Below, in pieces: positions 35,424 through 44,485 of a DNA stretch of 64,000 bases; the first letter of the stretch is position 1; the number at the start of each line of letters is the position of its first letter. The notes beneath the pieces are model-generated. The model was not told where the DNA came from, searched no databases, and saw nothing but the letters and a program-made list of their open reading frames with translations. Both the position numbers and the translations under genes were made by a program. The DNA is from Paucilactobacillus vaccinostercus DSM 20634 (GTDB lineage: Bacteria; Bacillota; Bacilli; Lactobacillales; Lactobacillaceae): assembly GCF_001436295.1 (NCBI RefSeq), contig NZ_AYYY01000007.1, positions 27,213 to 91,212 of the forward strand, given 5' to 3'.

Positions 35424-36794
35424 CTAAATTTTACGACCCGGATTTAAAATGTTATTCGGATCAAACGTTAACTTAACTCGTCTTTGTAGATCAACAAGCT
35501 CCTGTCCTAATTGCGGCAAAACCCATTGCTTTTTAATTTCACCAATTCCATGTTCGGCCGAAATCGTGCCCTCAATGGACTGAACATACTTGAAAATTTT
35601 TGAAATTGCATCCTGCACGTCAGCTGGTATCGAGTCCGAATCTCGTGGAATCGCAATGTTGGGATGAAAGTTACCGTCGCCAGCATGACCACCTAAAAAT
35701 GCCGTCACATCGGTAGTAAACGTTAGCTGTTCCACAAAATCAGCTAGATCTGGTAATTTTGACAATGGAACGGCTACATCTTCAACGATTAACCGACCAT
35801 ATGCCGCCTCAGCACGATAGTAGTCCTGACGAATTTGAATAATCTTTTGTGCATATTCCGCATCATCAGTCACTGAAACGTGCAATGCGCCTGCGTCACC
35901 TAAAATTTCTTGCAACGCTTCTACGGCCCCTGCCGGCGCCCCTTCAAGTTTGAAGATCAAGAGGGCCTTGGCAACACCACCATTGCCTAGATCCGTTTTC
36001 TCCAAACGGTCCAGCGCTTCAATCGAAGTATCATTTAAAGCTTCCATCATCGATGGATACAGCCCGCTGGCTGAAATTTTTTGAACGCCAATGCTCAATT
36101 GCTTCATGTCAGCAAAAGTAGCCAAGCCAGTGACAGGTTTGCCAAACGGAATCGGCAATAACTTGACAGTGGCTGCGACAATTACTGCTAACGTGCCTTC
36201 TGACCCCACAAGCAGATCGGTTAAATCGTATCCAACATTATCTTTAAACGTCTTACTTCCCGTATTAATTAGCGTACCATCGGCCAATACAATTTGTAAG
36301 CCAATCACGGACTGCTTAGTTGTGCCATACTTTAATGAACTCATGCCACCGGCGTTAGTGGCAATATTTCCACCAATGGAACTAATTGGTTTTGAGCCTG
36401 GATCTGGTGCAAAGAAATAGCCTTGCTTACGCACTTCCTTATCCAGATCAGCATTCAAGACGCCCGCCTGAACCACTGCGTACTGATTAGGAATATTAAT
36501 TTCTAAAATTTGATTTAATTGCGATAAATCCAAAACGATACCGTCATCCAACCCTGCAGAACTGTTCACAATAGAACTACCAGCTCCCCATGCCGTCACC
36601 GGGATCTTGTGATGATTTGCAAATCTTAGCGTTGCCTGAACATCCTCAACACTGTGAGCTTCAACCACTGCGAGCGGCTTATATACTTTAACCACCTCTT
36701 GCGTGGAATCATCTTTCCCAAATTTTGCTAATGTTTCTGAGTCGGTAATTATCCGACCATCCTTTAATGACAATTCACTAATATCTGCCATCAT
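35424..36794 (-). CDS. FAD-linked 2-hydroxyacid oxidase/dehydrogenase (GlcD/D-lactate dehydrogenase family)
   Basis: 456 residues: N-terminal PCMH FAD domain (PVTAWGAGSSIVNSSAGLDDGIVLDLS, ISSIGGNIATNAGGMSSLKYGTT) and the C-terminal GlcD domain with LGGHAGDGNFHPNI, SAEHGIGEIKK and FDPNNILNPGRKI. Predicted to oxidise glycolate or D-lactate to the 2-oxo acid with FAD. The electron acceptor is unknown; no GlcE/F partners are present. Start chosen at the ATG eight bases after AGGAG; GTG 36797 is nearly as good. Confidence 0.9.
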   Translation of the reverse strand: MMADISELSLKDGRIITDSETLAKFGKDDSTQEVVKVYKPLAVVEAHSVEDVQATLRFANHHKIPVTAWGAGSSIVNSSAGLDDGIVLDLSQLNQILEINIPNQYAVVQAGVLNADLDKEVRKQGYFFAPDPGSKPISSIGGNIATNAGGMSSLKYGTTKQSVIGLQIVLADGTLINTGSKTFKDNVGYDLTDLLVGSEGTLAVIVAATVKLLPIPFGKPVTGLATFADMKQLSIGVQKISASGLYPSMMEALNDTSIEALDRLEKTDLGNGGVAKALLIFKLEGAPAGAVEALQEILGDAGALHVSVTDDAEYAQKIIQIRQDYYRAEAAYGRLIVEDVAVPLSKLPDLADFVEQLTFTTDVTAFLGGHAGDGNFHPNIAIPRDSDSIPADVQDAISKIFKYVQSIEGTISAEHGIGEIKKQWVLPQLGQELVDLQRRVKLTFDPNNILNPGRKI

Positions 36795-36836
36795 CACGTC
36801 ATCTCCTACTAAAATTTAAAGTTCTTAAATCAAAAC

Positions 36837-37499
36837 CTAACCCCGGGTATAGTGTACCGCTAAACGGTCACCAATCCACTGAATAATTTGCACAATAATC
36901 ACTAAAATGACGATTACGCTGATTAAAACACCTGTTTCATAGCGATTATACCCAAATTGAATAGCGAGATTACCAATTCCACCAGCCCCAATCGTTCCGA
37001 CCATGGCTGAATAACCAATCAAACTAATAATTGTTAAAACAATTCCCCGAATTAATGAAGGCAGCGCTTCTGGGAATAAAACATCGGAAAAAATGAGGAA
37101 AAATCCAGCACCCGTTGAACGCGCCGCTTCGATCACCCCTTGATCAATCTCGGCAAATGAGCTTTCCGCAATGCGGGCAAAGAATGGAACCGCAGCAACG
37201 GATAATGACACAGCACCCCCCATTGGCGTATATGGATCACCAGCCACTAGTTTGGCGAACGGGATCAAAACAATCATTAGGATCAAGAACGGGAATGATC
37301 GGACAGCGTTGATGATAAACCCAACAACATTGTTCACGGCTGCCCGCGGTGAGAACAAAGGATTAGAGTAGTAGTACAACACTAACCCGAGAAGGGTTCC
37401 CAAAACAACCCCAATGATCCCAGAAATCACGACCATCTCAAACGTTTCCCAGAGCGCTTGGCCAAGGTTCTCTTGTAAAATTGTAATTGTTTCGCTCAT
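36837..37499 (-). CDS. metI: Methionine ABC transporter permease MetI
   Basis: 220 residues, five to six transmembrane helices. The permease EAA loop is seen as EAARSTGAGFFLIFSDVLFPEALPSLIRG. Last gene of metQ-metN-metI; its ATG overlaps the metN stop by four bases (ATGA). Imports methionine; control is by the T-box 1.9 kb upstream. Confidence 0.92.
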   Translation of the reverse strand: MSETITILQENLGQALWETFEMVVISGIIGVVLGTLLGLVLYYYSNPLFSPRAAVNNVVGFIINAVRSFPFLILMIVLIPFAKLVAGDPYTPMGGAVSLSVAAVPFFARIAESSFAEIDQGVIEAARSTGAGFFLIFSDVLFPEALPSLIRGIVLTIISLIGYSAMVGTIGAGGIGNLAIQFGYNRYETGVLISVIVILVIIVQIIQWIGDRLAVHYTRG

Positions 37500-38518
37500 T
37501 GTTCGTCCTCCTCAACACCATCAACCTTTTCATGAAATAGCCGAACCGCTTGATTGATCGCCTGTGGCTCCCCGGTAATAAAAATCCCCAGCGTCCCAAT
37601 AGCGTTTGATTGAATAAACTCAATCCGCCCTTGCAAAATACTAATATCAACTCCGGCTGTTCCAGCAATCTCAGTAATTACGGGATCCAACGAGTCATCC
37701 CCGTGATACTTCAGTGATAGGAAACGTCCGTTTGATTTTCGTAGTTTAAAGCGCACCTCATCGGGTAGTTCATCATCTAAGAAGCGATTGACCAACCGTT
37801 TTGCCATATCTGATTGTGGGTCTGCGAATAGTTTATAGGCGGTTGTCTGTTCAACTAACTCGCCGTTTTCCATCACTGCCACCCGATCAAACAGGTTCTT
37901 AGCGACCTCCAACTGGTGGGTAATGAAAACAATTGTGATATGCAATCGTTCATTAATATCCTTTAAAATCGTAATGATTTCTTCGGCAGTTTCGAGATCC
38001 AACGCACTTGTGGCCTCATCACACAACAGAATATCGGGATCATTGGCTAGCGCCCGTGCAATGCCCACCCGTTGTTTTTGACCACCAGAAAGTTGGGCGG
38101 GATAATTAGCCTTTCGATCCTGTAAACCGACTAAGGCCAACAACTGATCAATTTTTTCAGGTTGTTGTTTCTCCGGATATCCTCCAGCAGTCAACGCAAA
38201 CCCAATGTTTTGGGCAATTGTTCGATTGTTAATGAGATTAAAGTTTTGAAAAATAAAGCCAATTTTCTTCCGGGCTTGGGCAAGTTGTGACTTGTTGGCC
38301 TTATTGATTTCAACTCCGCTCACAGTTACTTCCCCGGTCGTCGGCTGTTGAAGTCCGTTAATTGTTCGTACCAGCGTTGATTTACCAGCACCGGATAATC
38401 CCACAATACCGAAGATTTCACCCTTTTCGATACTTAACGATACGTCCTTAACAGCATTAATCGTCGTCCTTTTTTGTTCAAAAGTAACTGAAACATTTTT
38501 GAGTTCAATTTGGCTCAT
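37496..38518 (-). CDS. metN: Methionine ABC transporter ATP-binding protein MetN
   Basis: 340 residues: Walker A GLSGAGKST, Q-loop FQNFNL, signature LSGGQKQR, Walker B ILLCDEATSALD and H-loop ITHQ, then a C-terminal NIL/ACT-like regulatory domain (about 255-340) that in MetN binds methionine and inhibits transport. Ten bases downstream of metQ. The NIL domain together with the T-box supports methionine as ligand. Confidence 0.94.
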   Translation of the reverse strand: MSQIELKNVSVTFEQKRTTINAVKDVSLSIEKGEIFGIVGLSGAGKSTLVRTINGLQQPTTGEVTVSGVEINKANKSQLAQARKKIGFIFQNFNLINNRTIAQNIGFALTAGGYPEKQQPEKIDQLLALVGLQDRKANYPAQLSGGQKQRVGIARALANDPDILLCDEATSALDLETAEEIITILKDINERLHITIVFITHQLEVAKNLFDRVAVMENGELVEQTTAYKLFADPQSDMAKRLVNRFLDDELPDEVRFKLRKSNGRFLSLKYHGDDSLDPVITEIAGTAGVDISILQGRIEFIQSNAIGTLGIFITGEPQAINQAVRLFHEKVDGVEEDEQ

Positions 38519-38528
38519 AGTTTACCTC

Positions 38529-39365
38529 CTAGTTCCAAGATGCTGGCTTGTCAAAGTCTTTAAACTTGGAATCATTGATTGCTTTCTTAAATTTGTCACT
38601 CTTCAAAACTGATTTAACGGCCTTGGCAAATTTGGAATTCTTTTGACTAGTCTTTACAACAAAGACTTCCTTATAATCTTCTTGCAGTTTTTCAAGTGCC
38701 AATGCTGAACTTGGCTTGATTTTAGCATTCCATGAGTAGTTACCAGGAATTAATGCAATTGTCACATTGTCACGAGATTGTGGTAATTGGGCCGCATCCA
38801 AAGTCTTGAATTGCAGATTCTTTGGGTTAGACGCAATGTCTGACAAACTGGCCTTAGAAACATCGACATTCGCTTTCAGCGTAATGAGTTTGTTAGCTTG
38901 CAATAATTGCAACGAACGCGCTAAGTTGGATGGATCATTAGCCAACGAAACTTTATCGCCGTCTTTCAAATCGCTTAAGGATTTAATTTTCTTAGAGTAG
39001 ATTCCCATTCCCAAGGTTGGTGTTTCACCTAATGCTGTCAGCTTTAAGTGGTTCGCCTTTGAGAAAGTCTTCAAATAAGCAGTGTGCTGGAACAAGTTGG
39101 CATCAATTTCGCCTGAAGATAATGATTTATTTGGTTGAACATAATCATTAAATTCTTTGATTTTAACGTTATAACCCTTTTCTTTTAATAGCGGCCCCAT
39201 CACGTCTTTTGCCATATCACCATAAGGTCCTGGTGCTACCCCAATCGTGACATCCTTCAACTTAGCGTTTGAATTAGACGAGTTTAATCGTGTAATCCCA
39301 AAAATTGCTACAAATAAAACAATAATCACACCTAATCCCAATAACCACTTTGTATTTCTTCTCAT
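38529..39365 (-). CDS. metQ: Methionine-binding protein MetQ (NlpA family), membrane-anchored
   Basis: 278 residues from the ATG seven bases after GGGGAG (the longer frame to 39386 was rejected). N-terminal hydrophobic segment (residues 7-25) but no lipobox cysteine, so it is either secreted or held by an uncleaved helix rather than by lipid. NlpA-family runs: VTIGVAPGPYGDMAKDVM, NLFQHTAYLKTF and NDPSNLARSLQLLQ. First gene of the operon. Confidence 0.9.
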   Translation of the reverse strand: MRRNTKWLLGLGVIIVLFVAIFGITRLNSSNSNAKLKDVTIGVAPGPYGDMAKDVMGPLLKEKGYNVKIKEFNDYVQPNKSLSSGEIDANLFQHTAYLKTFSKANHLKLTALGETPTLGMGIYSKKIKSLSDLKDGDKVSLANDPSNLARSLQLLQANKLITLKANVDVSKASLSDIASNPKNLQFKTLDAAQLPQSRDNVTIALIPGNYSWNAKIKPSSALALEKLQEDYKEVFVVKTSQKNSKFAKAVKSVLKSDKFKKAINDSKFKDFDKPASWN

Positions 39366-39412
39366 AACGTAACTCCCCTTTTCCAATATGCTTTCTATTC
39401 CTTAAATTAAAA

Positions 39413-39650
39413 AATCGCCCTTTATCATTACTGATAAAGGACGACAGAGCCGTGGTACCACCTTACTGAGTGCACGTCTGCACCCACTCAATTCTAAGGT
39501 AACGGTTAGAAAACCGACATTAGCTCACCGGAGGCTCGCCAACATGATATTTTCATTAAGACCATATTCTTAATACTCAACACGTCCATCTCTCAGCAGT
39601 TAATGGCTCTCTGTATCCAGCGAAATATTAATACTCATCTTTTAATTTAA
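39413..39650 (-). promoter_or_regulatory. T-box leader (tRNA-Met sensing) of metQNI
   Basis: Minus-strand T-box core AAGGTGGTACCACGG (complement of 39450-39464), then a terminator stem CGTCCTTTATCA/TGATAAAGGGCG (39416-39443) and TTTTTT. The antiterminator bulge TGGT fits tRNAs with A73, including tRNA-Met. A candidate Met specifier ATG lies at 39543-39545 in the stem I region. Uncharged tRNA-Met would allow read-through into metQ. The class is sure; the specifier position is tentative. Confidence 0.88.
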
Positions 39651-39657
39651 TGTGACC

Positions 39658-39686
39658 ATTATGAATTTTACGTGGCATTTTGTCAA
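39658..39686 (-). promoter_or_regulatory. Promoter of the T-box/metQNI transcript
   Basis: Minus-strand TTGACA (39681-39686), 17 bp, CATAAT (39658-39663), just upstream of the T-box leader. Confidence 0.8.
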
Positions 39687-39761
39687 TGGATTTTTAATTA
39701 AAACATCATTATTCTCTAAATAATAATCATTTATATAACATAAAGTCGAACAAAGCCACGT

Positions 39762-40388
39762 CTAAAGTAAGGCCACCAACTCGGCTGGATGCCTTAAAAT
39801 GATAGTTGCTCGATCGAATTCTCTTGGATCTTTTGCACCCCACACCGCCGCCTTAAATTGAATTCCGGCTGCACGGGCTGCCTGCTCATCGACGCGATCA
39901 TCACCAATATATACCGTTTTTCGATGAACGCTGTCAGCCTTAGCTATCGCTAAATTCAGCGGAGCAGGATCTGGTTTATGCATGTGCGTTTCATCCGCCG
40001 TTACAACGACTGTCATCATTCGCAAAACCGCTGGATCCACACTTTTCAAATCCGCCCGACTTCGCGACGTTACAATTCCTAATGGTATGCCGGCCTCATA
40101 ACACTGCTGAAGCACGCGCAGGATTCCTGGAAACAACGGTTCTGAAAATTGAGGAGTGCCTGCCAACTCTCCATACGCCTGCTCAACAGCTTGAAATTTA
40201 TCTGGGGAAACTTGTAAAAAAGTTAAGGCTTGGTCGACTGGCATCGCAAACGATTGCCGCAACATTGGTAAAGAAACACGAATCCCATAGGACGGTAAAA
40301 CTGTTTGCATAATTTTTTGATAAGCATCGAAACTATCTATCAACGTACCATCGACATCAAAAAGAATTAATTCCAGTTTTGATTGCAT
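39762..40388 (-). CDS. HAD-superfamily phosphatase (phosphoglycolate phosphatase-like)
   Basis: 208 residues from the ATG six bases after GGAG. HAD motif I LFDVDGTLIDS (nucleophile Asp), motif II VTSRS, motif III/IV with HKPDPAPLNLA and YIGDDRVDEQAA. Beta-phosphoglucomutase/PGPase subfamily with a helical cap. 18 bp after the LacI gene, so co-transcribed; may dephosphorylate a sugar phosphate from the substrate of that locus (inference). Confidence 0.85.
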   Translation of the reverse strand: MQSKLELILFDVDGTLIDSFDAYQKIMQTVLPSYGIRVSLPMLRQSFAMPVDQALTFLQVSPDKFQAVEQAYGELAGTPQFSEPLFPGILRVLQQCYEAGIPLGIVTSRSRADLKSVDPAVLRMMTVVVTADETHMHKPDPAPLNLAIAKADSVHRKTVYIGDDRVDEQAARAAGIQFKAAVWGAKDPREFDRATIILRHPAELVALL

Positions 40389-40406
40389 ATCAGTCTCCAT
40401 TTCTCA

Positions 40407-41408
40407 CTAGATTGAAGCACGAACGTTAAGTGTTGAGGCGATAATTTGATCTTTGACCACTTGATCAGGTCGTTCCAGTTGGTTGATCACCGTTGTCATC
40501 GCTGCTTGCCCTACTCCAACCGCATCTTGCTCAATGCTTGCAATTGGCGGATTGGTAAGGGCCGTCCAATGCCAATCATCAAACCCACATAGGCCAATAT
40601 CCGCCGGAATTCGTAATTGCAAATCATTAATCAACTGCATCACCTGCATTAGTAGTCGACTATTACTAGCAAAAATCACTGCCGGTTCCTGATTTTGTGT
40701 CAGTGTGCCAATCTTTTGTTTGATTTCATGGCGTATTTCTGGCGGTACAGATTCGGTAATCTCTAGCAATTCACATTGAATTTTGTTGCGACGAGCAATT
40801 TCTTTAACGCCCCGAACCCGATCAAATCGTGCCTGAGACACATCAATGGGTTCTGAAATGATCAAAATTCGCTGATAACCCCTTTTGGCAATCAAACTCC
40901 CCAAATGTCGCGTTGCTTCATAATTATCAACACCCACAAATGGCCATTGGTTAGAATCCGTCACTCGATCCACAAACACTGTTGGCAATTCTCCAATAAT
41001 TTCTTGATAGTCGGTGCTCTTCCGACTCATCGGTTGAATAATAAGACCCTCTAATGACTGATCCTGCAATTGTCTGAGCGACTCATGCTCTTGCTCGAAT
41101 GAATTATTCGAATCCATAATCAACAATTGATACTGGTGCACTCGTGCAACTTTCCCCGCGCCACTAATCATCTTAGCCGAATACAAATTTGCCATATCAG
41201 CCACGACAACACCAATTAACCCTGTTTTTTTGGTTTTTAACGTCTGTGCTTGACGATTGGGATGATAATTCAAATCCCGAATTGTTGCTTGAATTCGCTC
41301 ACGAGTGCTATCAGACATCTTTTGAAAGTTACCATTCAGATATCTCGATACTGTTGATTTAGAAACACCGGCAGCAGTCGCTACTTGGTCAATCGTCATT
41401 TTTTTCAT
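40407..41408 (-). CDS. LacI-family transcriptional regulator
   Basis: 333 residues: HTH TIDQVATAAGVSKSTVSRYLNGNFQKMS, hinge with YHPNRQAQTL, and a sugar-sensing domain (GLIGVVVADM, FVDRV, GFDDWHWTALTNPPIASIEQD). AAAGGA precedes the ATG. Located between a permease gene and the HAD gene on the same strand; the perfect palindrome before the permease gene is its likely operator. Confidence 0.9.
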   Translation of the reverse strand: MKKMTIDQVATAAGVSKSTVSRYLNGNFQKMSDSTRERIQATIRDLNYHPNRQAQTLKTKKTGLIGVVVADMANLYSAKMISGAGKVARVHQYQLLIMDSNNSFEQEHESLRQLQDQSLEGLIIQPMSRKSTDYQEIIGELPTVFVDRVTDSNQWPFVGVDNYEATRHLGSLIAKRGYQRILIISEPIDVSQARFDRVRGVKEIARRNKIQCELLEITESVPPEIRHEIKQKIGTLTQNQEPAVIFASNSRLLMQVMQLINDLQLRIPADIGLCGFDDWHWTALTNPPIASIEQDAVGVGQAAMTTVINQLERPDQVVKDQIIASTLNVRASI

Positions 41409-41487
41409 GAGGAATATCCTTTCCGTTTTGGTTATGATACCTTCATTTTACGCGTTCCCGACAAGTGGTGAAAGAGACTTCATGGAT

Positions 41488-42777
41488 TTAGCCAAACATT
41501 TTCCACGCAATGAGTTCGTTAATAATCGCCACTAACCAAACAACTGGTAGGCCAGTCTTCATGAAGAGCCGATTGTCGACCTTGGTATAGGTTAATGCCC
41601 AAATATTCCAGGACTGGGTGACATCTATGGCCACGGCCAATAATGTTGGCACGTATAAAACCGGCAGTAAAAACCATTGCGAAAATAATCCGGTAGCAGT
41701 CAGTACTGCGGCTGTGGCAGCACCTGCACCCCACACATGAAGCGGCCCTCGGAAAAGGGCCAAGGGGGCCAATATGCCAAGACCAACTGCTAGCCACAAC
41801 GTTTGATGCGGCAACAACAATTCAAAAATTGATTTAAACCGTGGTGTATTGGCCGTTGCCGACGCGGTAAACATTGCTAGTGCTAGTAGGAAAAAAATTA
41901 AATCCGCAATATCCGCAACCGCCCGTTTCATTGTCTGATTCATAAAGGTCAATCCTTGTCGCCCATGAGCTAAATGGCCGGTTAACAACATCGCTAACAC
42001 AGTTGACAGAATCAAAGCCGGAACCGCATCCCAATGGAGCAGCATATTTAATAACACTGGCACCAACGGTATTATGTACGTTATATATTGCCACCGATGT
42101 GTGATCACCAGATTCGCCGCCTGTGAAGACTCATTGTTAATTTGTGAAATTTCATTGTTATGGATGTCTTTGGCATGCCAGAGTAAAAAAAGAATAACGG
42201 CGATCAACTGTACGCCCATTCCGATCCAGCCAAATTTTAAGTATCGAGTCCCATAACTAACCGCTGGAAAGAAAGTTTTAATTTGATTAAATAACACCAC
42301 ATTAATATACATGGGTGCACCAATTGACAGTGTAAATGCGACAACCGCAATATGTTTAGGTAGACCAAGTGAAAATAAAATTGGAATCAAAATCACACCA
42401 ATTGCAATGACTGATCCAACACCGTAAGCGCTCACAAAAATCAGCATTGTGACCAAGCAGACCAAGATGGCCGCCAAAATAGGCCGTTTACTCCCCACCC
42501 GTTGTGTCTGGTGACTAATATTCCCCGCAATACCACTATCAACCAGTACGCGACCAAACCAAGAACCAAATACAATGTATATAATCGTTGGCCCATAGTT
42601 TAAAGCTGGTTGCGCAAAAATTGTGTTAATTGCTTTAGTAATTGGAATTTGCCCGATGACCGTCCATAAAATTGCCATTCCGATAAATCCAATCGTTAAA
42701 TTGCCACCCTTTGTGATAAAAATGATGAAAAAGATAAAACTGATAAGTAATAAACAACCAGTCAATATATCCATCAT
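41488..42777 (-). CDS. Polytopic permease of the ion-transporter type, substrate unknown
   Basis: 429 residues with about 11-12 hydrophobic segments, two halves separated by a polar loop near residue 215. It resembles organic-anion/gluconate-type (IT superfamily) permeases by layout only (GVGSVIAIGVILIPILFSLGLP). ATG 42775-42777 lies eight bases after GGGAG. First gene of a locus with LacI and HAD proteins, behind a LacI-operator/cre promoter, which points to a sugar acid or other catabolic substrate (inference). Confidence 0.7.
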   Translation of the reverse strand: MMDILTGCLLLISFIFFIIFITKGGNLTIGFIGMAILWTVIGQIPITKAINTIFAQPALNYGPTIIYIVFGSWFGRVLVDSGIAGNISHQTQRVGSKRPILAAILVCLVTMLIFVSAYGVGSVIAIGVILIPILFSLGLPKHIAVVAFTLSIGAPMYINVVLFNQIKTFFPAVSYGTRYLKFGWIGMGVQLIAVILFLLWHAKDIHNNEISQINNESSQAANLVITHRWQYITYIIPLVPVLLNMLLHWDAVPALILSTVLAMLLTGHLAHGRQGLTFMNQTMKRAVADIADLIFFLLALAMFTASATANTPRFKSIFELLLPHQTLWLAVGLGILAPLALFRGPLHVWGAGAATAAVLTATGLFSQWFLLPVLYVPTLLAVAIDVTQSWNIWALTYTKVDNRLFMKTGLPVVWLVAIINELIAWKMFG

Positions 42778-42809
42778 ATTGCCATCTCCCAAATAAAAGT
42801 TTAAAATTA

Positions 42810-42869
42810 AGGAAACCGGTTTCCTAACTTGCTTGCGCTTAGTATAAGCATCTTGGTAAGCGTTGTCAA
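42810..42869 (-). promoter_or_regulatory. Permease promoter with perfect LacI-type palindrome and cre-like site
   Basis: Minus-strand TTGACA (42864-42869), 17 bp, TATACT (42841-42846). A perfect 16-bp palindrome AGGAAACCGGTTTCCT (42810-42825) lies downstream of the start point, and the spacer has a cre-like GGTAAGCGTTGTCA (about 42855-42868, one mismatch). Repression by the local LacI protein and CcpA is inferred. Confidence 0.75.
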
Positions 42870-43031
42870 TTTTGTATTTAATTGCACTTTATCGACTCTG
42901 TTCAGTACCAAACAATTGACAGCTACGGTTTAAAATGATCAAATGGACTATGGAAATTAGTGGTTTTATTACAGAGAAGGCCTCGTTTATTGAGCTTAGG
43001 CCTCAAAATATGAATGAAGTGGGGAATCATC

Positions 43032-43898
43032 ATGTTTAAAATTATTACCGATTCTGCTTGCGACGTACCAACGGAGCTCATCGCAGCAGAGCAGTTACAA
43101 CTTATTCCGTTACATATTACCATTCACGGGCAGACCCTCGAGGATACAAAAAATGCCCAACAAGTTAGCGATTTTTATAAACAGTTGCAGGCTGGCAGTC
43201 CTGCAACCACCTCGCAAATTAATGTTGGTGAGTTTGTTGCTTGTTTCACGGAAGCTCTCAAAGGCCAGCAAAAGTTGCTATACCTAGGCTTTTCATCAGC
43301 CATGAGTGGCACCTTTAGTAGTGCGGTTGCCGCGCGCGAACTCGTCCTCGCTAAAAATCCACAAGCTGAAATTGAACTCGTTGATTCACGAGCGGCATGT
43401 GGGGCCATGGGGTTGATGGTTATGCGTGCCTGTCAGATGCGTGCCAACGGCCAATCCTTAAAAGCCACTGCAGATTGGCTGACTGAGCATCGGCTAATGT
43501 TTAATCACCTCTTCACCCTTAGTAACTTGGACTATCTCGTTCGCGGTGGTCGGCTCTCTAAATCGAGTGCCATGATGGGCCAATTACTTCATATTCAGCC
43601 GATATTGGGAATTAACCCAGACGGTAAAATTGAACCGCTTCGCAAAACACGGTCAATGAAGAAAAGCCTGCAATCAATGGCGGATCAGGCCTTAGCCGAA
43701 ATTCGTTCTGACAGGCCAGCCCAACTATTAATTGCCACCAGTGATGATCAACAAGTCGCTGAGCAGTTGAAGCAACTTATTCTTGCCCAGCTACCAGATG
43801 CAAAAATTGCGATCACGCCGATTGGCATTACCTTGGCCAGTCATACTGGGCCAAACTGTACGGCTATTTTTTATGAAAGTTTAGCAGCACGTCAATAA
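43032..43898 (+). CDS. DegV-family fatty-acid-binding protein
   Basis: 288 residues from ATG 43032, six bases after GGGGA. Begins FKIITDSACDVP, with TSQINVGEF (TSQP-like loop), YLGFSSAMSGTFSSA and NLDYLVRGGRLSKSSAMMGQLLHIQPIL, the typical DegV pattern. The family (FakB) binds a fatty acid and presents it to the kinase FakA for incorporation into phospholipids. FakA is not in the window. Confidence 0.92.
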   Translation: MFKIITDSACDVPTELIAAEQLQLIPLHITIHGQTLEDTKNAQQVSDFYKQLQAGSPATTSQINVGEFVACFTEALKGQQKLLYLGFSSAMSGTFSSAVAARELVLAKNPQAEIELVDSRAACGAMGLMVMRACQMRANGQSLKATADWLTEHRLMFNHLFTLSNLDYLVRGGRLSKSSAMMGQLLHIQPILGINPDGKIEPLRKTRSMKKSLQSMADQALAEIRSDRPAQLLIATSDDQQVAEQLKQLILAQLPDAKIAITPIGITLASHTGPNCTAIFYESLAARQ

Positions 43899-43908
43899 TG
43901 AAATTTAG

Positions 43909-43931
43909 TGGCTGGGAAAAACTCCCAGCCA
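43909..43931 (+). terminator. Terminator of the DegV gene
   Basis: Stem TGGCTGGGA/TCCCAGCCA followed by TTTGTTTTG. Confidence 0.85.
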
Positions 43932-43999
43932 TTTGTTTTGCTTGTGCTATGATGATCTTGAACTTAGTTCACTGATTTTCACAAGAAAGGAACTTCAAT

Positions 44000-44407
44000 A
44001 TGCAAGCACACCCTTACTTTGATCTTTCACTGCTCGAACCAAAGCGGTTCTACACTCGTACCAAAGCCTGCACCATTCTTGATATTGATCCTGACGTGTT
44101 TGATACCATCATTTTTGCTAACATTCAATCATACTCAAATACGGATTCGGAAACTCGAATTTTTACCGGCGCCGAAATTATTGGAGCTGTCGATAAATAC
44201 TATCTCAAAATTCTGCAACAAGCTATTGTTACCGACCTTTCGAGTCTCACTAACCTGAACGACTCAGACTTTCAAGCCAAGTATGGGGTTACTCGTCAGC
44301 GGGCCGCAGACATCACCGACGATCCACAGCTACTACGGCACATCTACGATCACATTTTACTTGAGAATTACTATCCAGTCCCCAAGGGCGAGCGAAAACG
44401 ACACTAA
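44000..44407 (+). CDS. Unknown 135-residue protein
   Basis: Starts at ATG after AGAAAGGA (nine bases). Soluble and mixed charge. The run RFYTRTKACTILDIDPDVFDTIIF looks like a small helical DNA-binding module, but no firm domain can be named. Ends 39 bp before the efflux pump frame on the same strand, so it might regulate that pump (context only). Confidence 0.6.
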   Translation: MQAHPYFDLSLLEPKRFYTRTKACTILDIDPDVFDTIIFANIQSYSNTDSETRIFTGAEIIGAVDKYYLKILQQAIVTDLSSLTNLNDSDFQAKYGVTRQRAADITDDPQLLRHIYDHILLENYYPVPKGERKRH

Positions 44408-44485
44408 CCAAAAGTTTATTGTTAAATCTTCCCATTTAGTTGTACCATGTTAAACGGTAACTTATTTGAGGAAGAAGAGAATACA

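Noticed and set aside
39413..39460. Plain terminator for an upstream gene
   Set aside because: The AAGGTGGTACCACGG core directly before the stem shows it is the terminator half of a T-box leader.
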